From Sporosarcina cyprini (GTDB lineage: Bacteria > Bacillota > Bacilli > Bacillales_A > Planococcaceae), in NCBI RefSeq assembly GCF_022048975.1, contig NZ_JAKMHX010000030.1:186001-250000 (forward strand): 64,000 nt of DNA, read 5' to 3'. A program made the translations under genes and the position numbers. Below are positions 53,227-62,059 of the stretch, piece after piece. The notes under the pieces were generated by a model. It did not search any database and had not been told where the DNA came from. It saw nothing but the letters and a program-made list of their open reading frames with translations. Every line of letters starts with the position of its first letter. Position 1 is the stretch's first letter.

Positions 53227-53787
53227 TCATTTTTGCGTAAATTCACGAATCACGTATCGATCAAATAATTCCTCTTCAATGAAGACCTCACCAAGCCATT
53301 GAAATTCACATTTTTCGACTACCCTTTTCGATGCTATATTGTGTTGAAGCACGACAGCGTTCACTTGAGTAACATCAGTATTCGTAAATAAATAATTTAC
53401 CAACCCTTTGACAGCTTGTGAAGTGTACCCTTTATTGCAATACTTTGAGGACATTGCGTAAGCAACCTCCCTATTCGGCTCAGACAATTCCTCCTTAATA
53501 CCGGTATTGCAAAAACCGATAAACTCGCCGGTTTCCTTTAAAATGATTCCGAGCTTTAAGAAGTGATGCCCGATTTTAGGAACAGCCTCCAAAAAACGTT
53601 TGTTGTCCGGAATCTCAAAACGAGTGACCCACTCCAGCCGTTGTTCCCTCGTGGATCGCCAATCCGGCAAAAATTTGGATACTTCAGGTTCCGATGTCAA
53701 TTGATAAATAGCGTCCACGTCGTCGATACAGAACTCTCTTAATAGGATGTCTCCACAGTCGATAGTAAATACTTTTTCATTATTCAT
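53227..53787 (-). CDS. GNAT family N-acetyltransferase (RimJ/RimL-like)
   Basis: 186 residues: 'ILLREFCIDDVDAIYQLTSE' is the typical start, 'SKYCNKGYTSQAVKGLVNYL' covers the acetyl-CoA loop and 'NIASKRVVEKCEFQWLGE' motif B. Start at the ATG after GTGAGGAG; the longer frame is not supported. Target unknown. Confidence 0.87.
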   Translation of the reverse strand: MNNEKVFTIDCGDILLREFCIDDVDAIYQLTSEPEVSKFLPDWRSTREQRLEWVTRFEIPDNKRFLEAVPKIGHHFLKLGIILKETGEFIGFCNTGIKEELSEPNREVAYAMSSKYCNKGYTSQAVKGLVNYLFTNTDVTQVNAVVLQHNIASKRVVEKCEFQWLGEVFIEEELFDRYVIREFTQK

Positions 53788-53990
53788 ACGTTGCTCCTCA
53801 CTTTTGCTAGATGATGCATCTATTCGACAAACCGATTTTCTCCACAGACCTTTTAAATGTATTAAGAGAGTTAGGAGAGACTTACTCAATGCTATTATAT
53901 GAATCCCATAAAGTTATCAATTAATCCAATGATAATAACACTAACGCTAACGTAACCCAATCAAGCTATTACAATTATTTAAAGCATTAC

Positions 53991-54023
53991 AAAATGCCCC
54001 TTTAAACTCAATATAAAGGGGCA
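53991..54023 (-). terminator. terminator of the HPr-kinase-like gene
   Basis: TGCCCCTTTA / TAAAGGGGCA arms; on the minus strand followed by TTTTG. Confidence 0.8.
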
Positions 54024-54034
54024 ATCCATTGATA

Positions 54035-54964
54035 TTACTTTTTAGGCTCTTCCTCAAACTCTGATTCAAGCCGCTTCATGAATTCCTCTGCCGCACTGTA
54101 CCCTTGCTGCTGCAAATACCAATTGTTGGCCGCAGCTTCAATGAGTCCTGCCACATCACGACCAGGCTGCAACTGGATCTGGATATGCGGAATCGGAACA
54201 TCCATGTAGTATTTGTATTTTTGATCAAGTTCCAGTTCATTATTAAGCGCATTTTCCTGCCATTCCGTCAGCTCGATATCGAGTGCGATTCTCGTTTCTT
54301 CCTGGAAAGCCGCGCGGCCGTATAAACGAACTACATTGAGAAGGCCAATACTACGTAAGGCCAGGAACTCTTTATTTTTCTCGTCATGGCTGCCAAGCAA
54401 TGTTTGCGGGCTCAGTTTCTTTAGGACAACAATATCATCGGCAACAAGGCGATGCCCGCGTCCAATTAGGGTGTGAGCGGTTTCACTTTTTCCAACGCCG
54501 GATTTTCCACGCAGCAAAATGCCGATCCCTGAAACATTTACGCAAACGCCATGAATAGCTATTTCCTGTGCCATCGCCTTGATGACATACGCATCGAGCT
54601 TGGCAATCAGCTCGCTCATGGAGTCCTTTGTCCGCAAAACAGGAATATGCTCTTCCGTGCAATACTGGCGAAGGCCAAGCGGTTCTTCCTGATTGGACGT
54701 GATGATGATGCACGGCGGATCATAAGTCACAATATTGCTGATCCGCATCTTGCATTCCTCATCAGAGAGCGTATGCAAGTAATTGATTTCATTTGTGCCA
54801 AGAATTTGGACATACTCAGTCGTAATGAAATCAAACTTGCCCATGAATTCCAATCCGGGGCGGCGGACTTTCGAATGCTTCAATGGCCGATGCAATTCTT
54901 TCTCCCCCACCAATACTTCAAATCGGAATCGCTCTACTATATCGCCCACCGTAACTGTTTTCAT
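54035..54964 (-). CDS. hprK: HPr kinase/phosphorylase-like protein, divergent
   Basis: 309 residues: N-terminal domain, then the catalytic domain with Walker A 'GKSGVGKS' (153-160), H139 in 'IHGVCV', and 'HRLVADDIVV' with the catalytic Asp pair. The usual HPrK signature EIRG(I/L)GII(D/N)V appears as 'ALRSIGLLNV', and the RLG segment near the C-terminus is replaced by 'NNELEL'. The gene is isolated, without lgt or ppaX downstream. It may be a divergent HprK or a paralogue with altered activity. Confidence 0.83.
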   Translation of the reverse strand: MKTVTVGDIVERFRFEVLVGEKELHRPLKHSKVRRPGLEFMGKFDFITTEYVQILGTNEINYLHTLSDEECKMRISNIVTYDPPCIIITSNQEEPLGLRQYCTEEHIPVLRTKDSMSELIAKLDAYVIKAMAQEIAIHGVCVNVSGIGILLRGKSGVGKSETAHTLIGRGHRLVADDIVVLKKLSPQTLLGSHDEKNKEFLALRSIGLLNVVRLYGRAAFQEETRIALDIELTEWQENALNNELELDQKYKYYMDVPIPHIQIQLQPGRDVAGLIEAAANNWYLQQQGYSAAEEFMKRLESEFEEEPKK

Positions 54965-55441
54965 AACCGGTCACCTTTCGTTTCACAATGAATTTGCCTT
55001 ATTATAACATGGGCTGATCAAAATATGGTTTTTGATTTGACAAGATTGCATAAATCAGCTAGATATCATTCAAATTTTTCGTATCTATAAAATCTATTTG
55101 TAAAAGTTAGTCTATCCAAACAGACCTGTGATCATATTACCTTCCAATATCAATGTTTCTCTAAGGGCTCCCGGGAATAAGAGGAGAGTCATATCTCTGT
55201 TGTACAGACGGTTTTTCTTATGTTCCAACTTTCTTGAGCATTCAGCGATTTTTAGGGTTCCTCCCTTGTACTAAACTAGCTTTTCTTGCATAACTCTCTT
55301 TTATTCAGCGTTTCATTTCACAAAAAGCTGTATGCAAGTTATTCAAGCCACCCTCTCTGCAGCCAGAGTCGGTTTACGCAACCGACTTAGCGGTAATACT
55401 CTACATAACGAATGCATTATGATAGGCGGGAGGGGGTTTGC
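54965..55441. other. intergenic region with a hairpin
   Basis: About 475 bases with no gene. It contains an 8-bp hairpin AGTCGGTT/AACCGACT at 55367-55387, just before the DUF2243-ctaG unit, without a T-tail; possibly a 5' leader structure. Confidence 0.4.
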
Positions 55442-55951
55442 TTGAAAACGGACTCCAAACATTTACAGCAATTAAAGAACCGTGAACTTCATTATAAAAA
55501 GAATCTCTGGTCAGGAATTTTGTTTGGTCTCGGATTTGTTGCTTTTATTGACGAAACCATTTTTCATCAATTGCTGCACTGGCATAAGTTTTATGATAAA
55601 TCGACAGTAGCGGTCGGACTAGTTTCGGATGGACTGTTTCATGCATTTAGTTGGTTTGCGACCGTGGGTGGCTTATATTTAGTGGCAGATCTCCGGCGTT
55701 TGAATGCGTTGTGGCATAAAGTGTGGTGGGGAGGCAAACTGATTGGTGGAGGTGCGTTTCAGCTATATGATGGAACGATCCAGCATAAAGTGATGCGTAT
55801 TCATCAAATTCGATATCATGTCGATATTGTGCCATATGATGTTGTCTGGAACGTAACAGCTGTCATTATGATCATTGCTGGAACTCTCCTGATACGAAAT
55901 GCAAAGCAAAATCAACGAATGGTTAAAGGAACGGTGCTCCATAATGCATAA
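55442..55951 (+). CDS. DUF2243 membrane protein
   Basis: 169 residues with about four membrane segments and conserved His/Asp ('GFVAFIDETIFHQLLHWH', 'GLFHAFSWFATVGGLYLVAD', 'GGGAFQLYDGTIQHKVMRIH'), the DUF2243 pattern. TTG start, preceded by GGGAGGGGG. The stop overlaps the ctaG start (ATGCATAATGCATAA region), giving a translationally coupled pair; the two families often occur together and are linked to terminal-oxidase assembly. Confidence 0.88.
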   Translation: MKTDSKHLQQLKNRELHYKKNLWSGILFGLGFVAFIDETIFHQLLHWHKFYDKSTVAVGLVSDGLFHAFSWFATVGGLYLVADLRRLNALWHKVWWGGKLIGGGAFQLYDGTIQHKVMRIHQIRYHVDIVPYDVVWNVTAVIMIIAGTLLIRNAKQNQRMVKGTVLHNA

Positions 55952-56732
55952 TGAGGCAGCTTGGTCCCTGATGAATTTATTTTTTGGCTTACCAGCATGT
56001 GTCGCGCTTTTGGCTTATAGCTGGGCAGTATATAAAACGAACCGGGTTCAAAGGCTTCGCAAATGGCCAGTTCACCGCACAATTTTATGGTTCGCAGGGG
56101 TTTTTTGCTGTTTGGCTGCCCTTGTGGGACCGCTTGCTGCCCTTTCACGCCATTCGTTTACATGGCATATGACCGGACACCTACTTCTCGGTATGCTTGG
56201 ACCGTTGCTAATGGTTTTGGCAGCTCCTATGACACTTGTATTGAGGACTTTGGACGTGAATCGAGCCCGACGTATGACCAGATTCCTTTCAAGCCGAGTG
56301 GCAGGATTTTTTATTCATCCCATCACAGCTTTCCTGATAAACATCGGTGGCCTTTGGATACTTTACACAACCGGACTGTTCCAAGTAATGCATTCCAATT
56401 GGCTACTTCATATTTTTGTGCATATACACGTTTTCGCGGCTGGTTATTTATTTACTATTTCTATGATATATATCTATCCCTTGGCTCACCGGCATTCTTT
56501 CCGTTTCCGAACAGCGGTATTTATCATGGCACTCGCAGGGCATGGAATCCTATCCAAGTATTTGTACGCCTATCCACCGGCAGGGGTAGAAATAGAAGAT
56601 GCCCGCCTTGGTGCCATGCTCATGTATTACGGAGGGGATGCGGTCGATTTATTGGTAATCATCGTTCTCTTCCACCAATGGTACCGAGCCGGCAGACGTA
56701 GACCCCTACCTGCTGCCGTGGCAGAACAGTAA
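55944..56732 (+). CDS. ctaG: cytochrome c oxidase assembly factor CtaG
   Basis: 262 residues with seven membrane segments of the caa3_CtaG family: 'HSFTWHMTGHLLLGMLGPLL', 'LLHIFVHIHVFAAGYLFTIS', histidines that likely bind copper. Needed for caa3-type oxidase assembly (copper insertion). The start ATG lies inside the end of the DUF2243 gene. No oxidase subunit genes are in the window. Confidence 0.9.
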   Translation: MHNEAAWSLMNLFFGLPACVALLAYSWAVYKTNRVQRLRKWPVHRTILWFAGVFCCLAALVGPLAALSRHSFTWHMTGHLLLGMLGPLLMVLAAPMTLVLRTLDVNRARRMTRFLSSRVAGFFIHPITAFLINIGGLWILYTTGLFQVMHSNWLLHIFVHIHVFAAGYLFTISMIYIYPLAHRHSFRFRTAVFIMALAGHGILSKYLYAYPPAGVEIEDARLGAMLMYYGGDAVDLLVIIVLFHQWYRAGRRRPLPAAVAEQ

Positions 56733-57034
56733 CAGAATGGTTTCAAATAGTACAGGGGAGATTCTATCCTTCTTGCCTTCTCGGTATTCAACTAAAGACA
56801 TCGCAGCGTATCGGTGACATAGTACGTGCCTATCATGTCTTAGCCAGTGTCCCAGTAAAATTTCGAAACACTGTATAGGAATGAAAAAAGTGAAATGTCA
56901 AACCTCCCTTCCTGTACAGAGAGGCATAAACATCCACTTTTGAATTAACAGTTTCGTAGTAAGAAAGAGAAAGTCCGAGAAGTGTTGGAATCAAAAATCC
57001 TTCTTTTTTCAATAGAGTACCAATGAAAATATTA
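56733..57034. other. intergenic region, nothing supported
   Basis: About 300 bases between ctaG and a minus-strand gene; the longest frame (minus strand) lacks a ribosome site and a recognisable product. Confidence 0.45.
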
Positions 57035-57370
57035 CTAGCGATTTTCATCTTCATGGATCATGCGCTTTGCTTCGTCCAATTCGATTACACGCTTCGGAAA
57101 GTATTCATAAATTGGTTCAAGCTGGAGGTTCACTTCCTCCAGTTCAGCGGTTTCGGAAAAAGGATACTCCCAAACTATCGTTTCAAGTTCTGTTTTCAAA
57201 ATGAACCGAAGCACTTGCATTGGAGCGCGTCCAGCCGTATCTTCATCTGATAAAATTGGTTCTTCAAAATGCTCGTTTGACTGGTTGAGATAAATTGTAC
57301 CTTCCCTGTTATTTTGAACGGCGTCTTCAGCTAAAGCTTGAAAGTCTTGTAATGTTTCTGCCTTTCTCAT
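57035..57370 (-). CDS. hypothetical protein
   Basis: 111-residue acidic soluble protein, start at the ATG 8 bases after AAGGAG. 'DFQALAEDAVQNNREGTIYL' and 'VIELDEAKRMIHEDENR' are visible; no family recognised. Confidence 0.6.
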   Translation of the reverse strand: MRKAETLQDFQALAEDAVQNNREGTIYLNQSNEHFEEPILSDEDTAGRAPMQVLRFILKTELETIVWEYPFSETAELEEVNLQLEPIYEYFPKRVIELDEAKRMIHEDENR

Positions 57371-57610
57371 GTATGCCACTCCTTCCTAAATAAACGAACT
57401 ACTATACCTCTTCCCTCTTCTGTAAAGTCAATAAACACAAATTGGATATATGTTAAGAGCCTATTTAATGCTATAATACGGTGTTCGGGAAACCTTTTAG
57501 CCAGTTAGCGCGTCTCATACGATGGGCAGATTTTAACGTGAAGTCTCTTTTTTAGAGTTCATCCATATAAAGAATAGGAATTCATCATATAGAATGTTAG
57601 GTGATAAATT

Positions 57611-58588
57611 ATGAATAGAATGCAAGCACGCAAGAAGAAACGGACGAAGAAAAAAGGCATTATCTTCCTTTCGCTCCTTCTGCTCATTGGAGCTGGGGTC
57701 ATTTTTTGGGTGTACCAGTACAATCAAGGCTTTACGGAAGCCGTTGATAGCACCGTAAAAGACAAGGAATTTGATTTATTCGAAGGGGAAGAACCAAAAT
57801 TCGGTGAAATTAACGTCATGCTCCTCGGTTCAGACGCCCGTAAAGACGAGGACGGCCGGTCGGACACATTAATTGTAGCCAACTATAATCAAAAGACAGA
57901 AAAAGTTAAACTCATCTCTATCATGCGGGATACGTATGTGTCTATTCCAGGCCATGGCAAACAAAAGATGAATGCCGCCTTTTCCATTGGCGGACCGGAA
58001 CTGGTCAGACAAACACTAAAAGAGAATTTCGATTTAGATGTCCATTATTATGCGATTGTAGATTTCAATGGATTCCCGAAAATGGTTGACCTTATCGCAC
58101 CGGACGGCATTGAAGTGGATATTCCGTATACCATGCAGCACGGCATCGGCATGACATTACAACCAGGAAAACAGACATTGCACGGTGAACAATTGCTCGG
58201 ATATGTTCGTTTCCGACATGACAAAATGAGCGATTTTGGACGTGTAGCACGACAGCAGGAAGCTCTTTCTAAGTTAAAGGACGAAGCAGTCGGCTTCCAT
58301 AGTCTAGTCAACCTGCCAAAACTGCTTGGAACAGCTGACGCGTATGTAAACACGAACCTAGATAAGAAAACAATCCTATCCATTGCAAAAGGCATGTTAG
58401 AAAATAAAACCGGATCACTTGAAACGATGCGGATTCCTGTGGATCATTCCTTCGTGGATCGCGATGTCAATGTAGGGCAAGTTCTTGACATTGATTTCGA
58501 GAAAAACATCCAGGCCATCGACGAGTTTTTGAATCCTACCGTCGATACAGCAGCGGATACCACAAAAGATAACGAAGCAAAGGAATAA
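57611..58588 (+). CDS. LytR-CpsA-Psr (LCP) family ligase
   Basis: 325 residues: a basic N-terminus, one membrane helix (about 15-33) and an extracytoplasmic LCP domain with 'GSDARKDEDGRSDTLIVANY', 'ISIMRDTYVSIPGHGKQKMN' and 'LLGYVRFRHDKMSDFGRVAR'. LCP enzymes attach teichoic acid or other polymers to peptidoglycan. AGGTGATAAATT precedes the ATG; a terminator follows. Confidence 0.93.
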   Translation: MNRMQARKKKRTKKKGIIFLSLLLLIGAGVIFWVYQYNQGFTEAVDSTVKDKEFDLFEGEEPKFGEINVMLLGSDARKDEDGRSDTLIVANYNQKTEKVKLISIMRDTYVSIPGHGKQKMNAAFSIGGPELVRQTLKENFDLDVHYYAIVDFNGFPKMVDLIAPDGIEVDIPYTMQHGIGMTLQPGKQTLHGEQLLGYVRFRHDKMSDFGRVARQQEALSKLKDEAVGFHSLVNLPKLLGTADAYVNTNLDKKTILSIAKGMLENKTGSLETMRIPVDHSFVDRDVNVGQVLDIDFEKNIQAIDEFLNPTVDTAADTTKDNEAKE

Positions 58589-58598
58589 ATAATGAGGA

Positions 58599-58641
58599 CA
58601 CAGGCAAAGGAGAACTTTCATGTTCCCTTTGCCTGTTTTTT
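58599..58641 (+). terminator. intrinsic terminator
   Basis: ACAGGCAAAGGAGAAC / GTTC-C-CTTTGCCTGT arms, then six T, after the LCP gene. Confidence 0.88.
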
Positions 58642-58710
58642 GTACAAAAAATTCAATTCTTCTTTTATGTTAAAATGAAAGCATTCAATAAAAAAAGGAG
58701 GTCCTTTAGT

Positions 58711-59085
58711 ATGAAGTTGCATTTCCATCCGGTTTGGGAACAAACGCTGCCGTCTAAAAGCAAATCTGAACTAACAGCCGCTTTTACTGCCCTGTCCCCT
58801 TCCCATTCATTTGGCGCCTCCCCATTCTTAGTCAAACGGAAAAGGAACGGTGGCATCGTGGCAACCGTCTTTCTGCAAAACGTAACTGCATACCCAGTTA
58901 CGTTAGAAAAAGTACAAGTCCAGCTGTATGACCAAAAAAAGAGGATAGCGCAAAATATTTTTGATGAGTCGCTGGTCATCCCTCCTAATTCCACTATGCC
59001 TTGGTCGTTTGTCTTCCCTCCTGAGTCGACTGAAGAGGGTGACATTACGGAGCAGATGACTGTAAGTATTGACTTGCTGAAATGA
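58711..59085 (+). CDS. SLAP domain-containing protein
   Basis: 124 residues starting 'MKLHFHPVWEQTLPSK', with 'VATVFLQNVTAYPVTLEKVQ' and 'PPNSTMPWSFVFPPEST'. This is the SLAP domain seen in accessory Sec/S-layer assembly proteins of Bacillus. Soluble and without a signal peptide; may be a stand-alone relative. AAGGAGG precedes the ATG. Confidence 0.8.
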   Translation: MKLHFHPVWEQTLPSKSKSELTAAFTALSPSHSFGASPFLVKRKRNGGIVATVFLQNVTAYPVTLEKVQVQLYDQKKRIAQNIFDESLVIPPNSTMPWSFVFPPESTEEGDITEQMTVSIDLLK

Positions 59086-59157
59086 AGTAACGGAGAATGT
59101 TACGCTAGGGAAGAGCATAACGCCCCTAATTGCTCTCTTTATAACAATGAAAAACAA

Positions 59158-59182
59158 AAAAAACCAGCCTCTGCTGGTTTTA
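59158..59182 (+). terminator. intrinsic terminator
   Basis: AAACCAGC-CTCT-GCTGGTTTT, a compact hairpin after the SLAP gene. Confidence 0.82.
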
Positions 59183-59267
59183 GAGCGTTGACAAAAGCGT
59201 ATTATTTTGTTGTGACGTATAAAAATAATATACAACCGCTACTACTTACATTTAGATTCCTAGTAAA

Positions 59268-59364
59268 GTTGATTTCCGCTTCTGGCGTCGCTTTCCGGGG
59301 GGCGGGCGGTGAGCCTCCTCGTCCGCTGCGCTCCCAGGAGTCGACGCCTTCCGCTCCAATCAAC
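59268..59364. repeat. MITE-like intergenic repeat, copy 1
   Basis: 97 bases, GC-rich, with terminal GTTGATT / AATCAAC and inner GGCGTCG / CGACGCC repeats. The core 'CGCTTTCCGGGGGGCGGG', then 'GAGCCTCCTCG' and 'CAGGAGTCGACGCC' match a well-known Bacillaceae intergenic repeat family. An inverted, diverged relative follows at 59479. Confidence 0.78.
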
Positions 59365-59478
59365 GGATGTTCTGCTAACAAGGTATGTTGTTATTAATCA
59401 TTAGTATGATAGACCTCGTATACAAGAAGTTTAGAGAGTCTTCATGTGTTTACTCAACAATTAAAAAATTGTATTAAA

Positions 59479-59594
59479 GGCAGGGAACGCAACGTAGACT
59501 CCTATGGGAATAGCTTGAGCTGAAGACCCCGCAGGAACGGAGTGACGAGGAGGCTGAAGCCAAGCCCATGGAAAGCGAAGTTGCGCTCCCTGCC
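59479..59594. repeat. MITE-like intergenic repeat, copy 2 (inverted)
   Basis: 116 bases with terminal repeats GGCAGGGAACGCAAC / GTTGCGCTCCCTGCC. Its complementary strand reads 'CGCTTTCCATGGGC', 'CAGCCTCCTCGTC' and 'ATAGGAGTCTACG', aligned with copy 1 in the opposite direction, with a different outer end. Confidence 0.78.
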
Positions 59595-59644
59595 GGTTGG
59601 TTTATGCAATTCTATTCATCTCAAAGTGACTTTGTCTATAGTCT

Positions 59645-59669
59645 GAACCAGCGTCTGCTGGTTTTTTAT
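59645..59669. terminator. hairpin nearly identical to the SLAP terminator
   Basis: AACCAGC-GTCT-GCTGGTTTTTT on the plus strand, differing in one loop base from the hairpin at 59161. It abuts the stop of the YitT gene; on that strand it has no T-tail. Confidence 0.55.
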
Positions 59670-60541
59670 TATTTCGCCGCTGCCTTTTGCACGTCTTCCC
59701 CGTCCTTGCGGAAGAAACCAAAAATCCCGACAGTCTGGACAACGTTGGTGAACGCTTGTGGGTCGACTTCTTTAATGATTTTTTCTAAATCATACAATTC
59801 ATATCGCGTGATCACGAGATACATCATATTTTTGTCTTCTTTTGAGTACGCTCCTTTTGCAGGAAGAATCGTAATCCCACGCACCATTTTTTCATGAATG
59901 GCTTTCTGCAATTCATCAGCTTTGCGCGTGATGATCATCGCGGTTACTTTCTCATGGCGAGTATGCAGCATGTCAATAACAGCTGTAGTCACATACAGGG
60001 CAATCATCGTATACAGTGCGTTCTCGGGTTCGTATAAAAATCCCGCCAGGACGATAATGACTCCGTTGAGTAGGAGAAAATACGTACCGATCGGCTTATC
60101 CTGCAGCCGAGAGAGAACCATTGCAACAATATCCATGCCTCCAGTAGAAGCACCGAGCTTTAACGATAATCCGACGCCAACCCCAGCAATGACACCGCCG
60201 AAAACTGCGTTTAAAATGATATCATCCGAAAGCGATAATACCGGAAGCAATTCGAGGAACAACGTTGCGAATAGTACAGACACGATACTGTAAATCGTAA
60301 AACCCCTGCCCACTTTGAACCATCCGAGAATGAAAACAGGGATGTTAAAGAGCAGCAGCAGAATTCCTGTGCTCACTGAAATATCAAAATGGTCCTTTAA
60401 AATACTGGATACAAGTTGGGCTGCCCCAGAAAAACCACTTGCATAGACATTAGCGTTAATCAAAAAGAAATTTAATGAAATCGCCAATAGCAAAGAGCCG
60501 AATATTACGACTATAATCCGTTTCGCTTCAATAAAAAACAT
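59669..60541 (-). CDS. YitT family membrane protein (DUF2179)
   Basis: 290 residues: five to six membrane segments ('NVYASGFSGAAQLVSSIL', 'FGGVIAGVGVGLSLKLGAST', 'GGMDIVAMVLSRL') and a C-terminal cytoplasmic DUF2179 domain ('VTAMIITRKADELQKAIHEK', 'TFTNVVQTVG'-like end). YitT proteins are probable transporters of unknown cargo. AGGAGG lies before the ATG; the first frame ATG is upstream of it. Confidence 0.92.
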   Translation of the reverse strand: MFFIEAKRIIVVIFGSLLLAISLNFFLINANVYASGFSGAAQLVSSILKDHFDISVSTGILLLLFNIPVFILGWFKVGRGFTIYSIVSVLFATLFLELLPVLSLSDDIILNAVFGGVIAGVGVGLSLKLGASTGGMDIVAMVLSRLQDKPIGTYFLLLNGVIIVLAGFLYEPENALYTMIALYVTTAVIDMLHTRHEKVTAMIITRKADELQKAIHEKMVRGITILPAKGAYSKEDKNMMYLVITRYELYDLEKIIKEVDPQAFTNVVQTVGIFGFFRKDGEDVQKAAAK

Positions 60542-60649
60542 AAATACCTCCTGCACTTGTCAATCTTGCACTCATTAGGCAATAGAACAAATTGTAGCTG
60601 ATTTATACACAATTTGAAATGATCAATGAGACCCATTTTTAGTATAACC

Positions 60650-60681
60650 ATAAAAAAACATCAGCAAGCGCTGATGTTTTT
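60650..60681 (-). terminator. intrinsic terminator
   Basis: AACATCAGC-GCTT-GCTGATGTT with seven T on the minus strand, after the small membrane-protein gene. Confidence 0.85.
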
Positions 60682-60694
60682 CCTCTATATCCTA

Positions 60695-60880
60695 TTACGA
60701 ATGGCTTCCTTGTAATGTTCTCCGATATTTCGCGTAAAGAAAAGTGGAAACGCCAGCAAGTATGACAATGGATAACAAGCCAGCCATGGCACCTTCCATA
60801 TCCCAACCATTTACTGCATACCCCGTCGATACCCCAAAGACGATTCCAGTCATTATCGCAACCCATATGAGACGGATCAT
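60695..60880 (-). CDS. 61-residue two-span membrane protein
   Basis: 'MIRLIWVAIMTGIVFGVSTG' and 'GLLSIVILAGVSTFLYAKY' make two membrane helices, with a basic end. AAAGGGTG lies 6 bases before the ATG. Has its own terminator, so is likely expressed. Unknown function. Confidence 0.6.
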   Translation of the reverse strand: MIRLIWVAIMTGIVFGVSTGYAVNGWDMEGAMAGLLSIVILAGVSTFLYAKYRRTLQGSHS

Positions 60881-61032
60881 TCTAGCCACCCTTTCCAGTT
60901 CATGTCTTGAGAATTATTCTCACTACATCATAACCTAATTGAAAGCATTTATCAATTAGAAACTTGAAAGTATTATCCCGCTCCCACTAAAAAGACACCT
61001 CCACTAAGATCTTATGAGAGGGCAAGTGATCT

Positions 61033-61890
61033 TCATGAATCATTCCGCATTTGAAGAATACGATCATTTACGAAGGCTTGTATGAAAAACTTTTCATTGT
61101 CATTGGGTTCTCGTTCATTTGCTATAGTAAAGTTGTCAATCGATATTTGCATCGAGTCTGTCAACACGGCCTCGCTAGCCAAAATTAATTCTCTCCAATA
61201 CGTATCCATTTCTTCTACATCGCAAATCGATTCATGTCCGAGCAAGAACCATTTGGCGTCATATTTCTGAATATCTTTAATCATAGGAAGCAATAATGAT
61301 TGTTTGAAATGATATAAAGAATTTGTGGTGGTGCCATATGCACTGTCGCCTAAAAATATTACCTTTTCATCTGCAATATACACAATGGTTGAGTCGTCTG
61401 TATGCGTACTTGCGATTTGTTCGAGATGGCATATTTTATTCCCCAGGTCTATCACGAGAGAATTCTCAAATATAATATCGGGAGACCTCACAGTAAAACG
61501 ATCTCGTTCAGGTATGTCTTCCTGAATGATTTTCCGGCAAAAATCACTCATTTCATTACTATTTACATAATGTTGGAGGGATTGATCATCAAAGGAAAAC
61601 GTCTGCCATTGTTGTAAGCGCCGATTTGTCTCCCTGTTGACGATGATCGTAGCATTGATTTCACTCATACCTAAAAAATGATCCCAATGAGCATGAGTGA
61701 TCACCAAGTATTTGATTGGCGGCACATCTAACTTCTCAATTTCCTTTACGAAAATTTCCGCATGCTTAGTCGAATTTCCAGCATCTATTAACAAACTGTA
61801 TTGTTCCCCACAGATTAATCCTAATGTCGGCCGTTCTTTATCATTTTGATTCGGCAAATAATATATGGTGTCACTTAATTTTTTTAACAT
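61033..61890 (-). CDS. MBL fold metallo-hydrolase
   Basis: 285 residues of the metallo-beta-lactamase superfamily. The zinc motif HxHxDH is H66-A-H68-W-D70-H71 ('THAHWDHFLG'); further ligands are the His in 'ASTHTDDSTIV' and Asp in 'FLGDSAYG', and a late His ('LLGHESI'). Probable hydrolase of unknown substrate. GAGGAG precedes the ATG. Confidence 0.9.
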   Translation of the reverse strand: MLKKLSDTIYYLPNQNDKERPTLGLICGEQYSLLIDAGNSTKHAEIFVKEIEKLDVPPIKYLVITHAHWDHFLGMSEINATIIVNRETNRRLQQWQTFSFDDQSLQHYVNSNEMSDFCRKIIQEDIPERDRFTVRSPDIIFENSLVIDLGNKICHLEQIASTHTDDSTIVYIADEKVIFLGDSAYGTTTNSLYHFKQSLLLPMIKDIQKYDAKWFLLGHESICDVEEMDTYWRELILASEAVLTDSMQISIDNFTIANEREPNDNEKFFIQAFVNDRILQMRNDS

Positions 61891-62059
61891 GTTCTATCTC
61901 CTCAATTCTAATTTTTTCTGAATGAGAAAATCTACATGTATATTCTAAGTGCGATAAACTAGAGATTTTCTCGTATTATTGGTGTTTTACCATTGGACTT
62001 GTACCTCCTAATATATTTTATTCTTATCAACACTCAAATTATTTTTTTGTAAAGTTTAA

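Noticed and set aside
56833..57054. 73-codon minus-strand frame downstream of ctaG
   Set aside because: Overlaps the end of the next gene and lacks a ribosome site.
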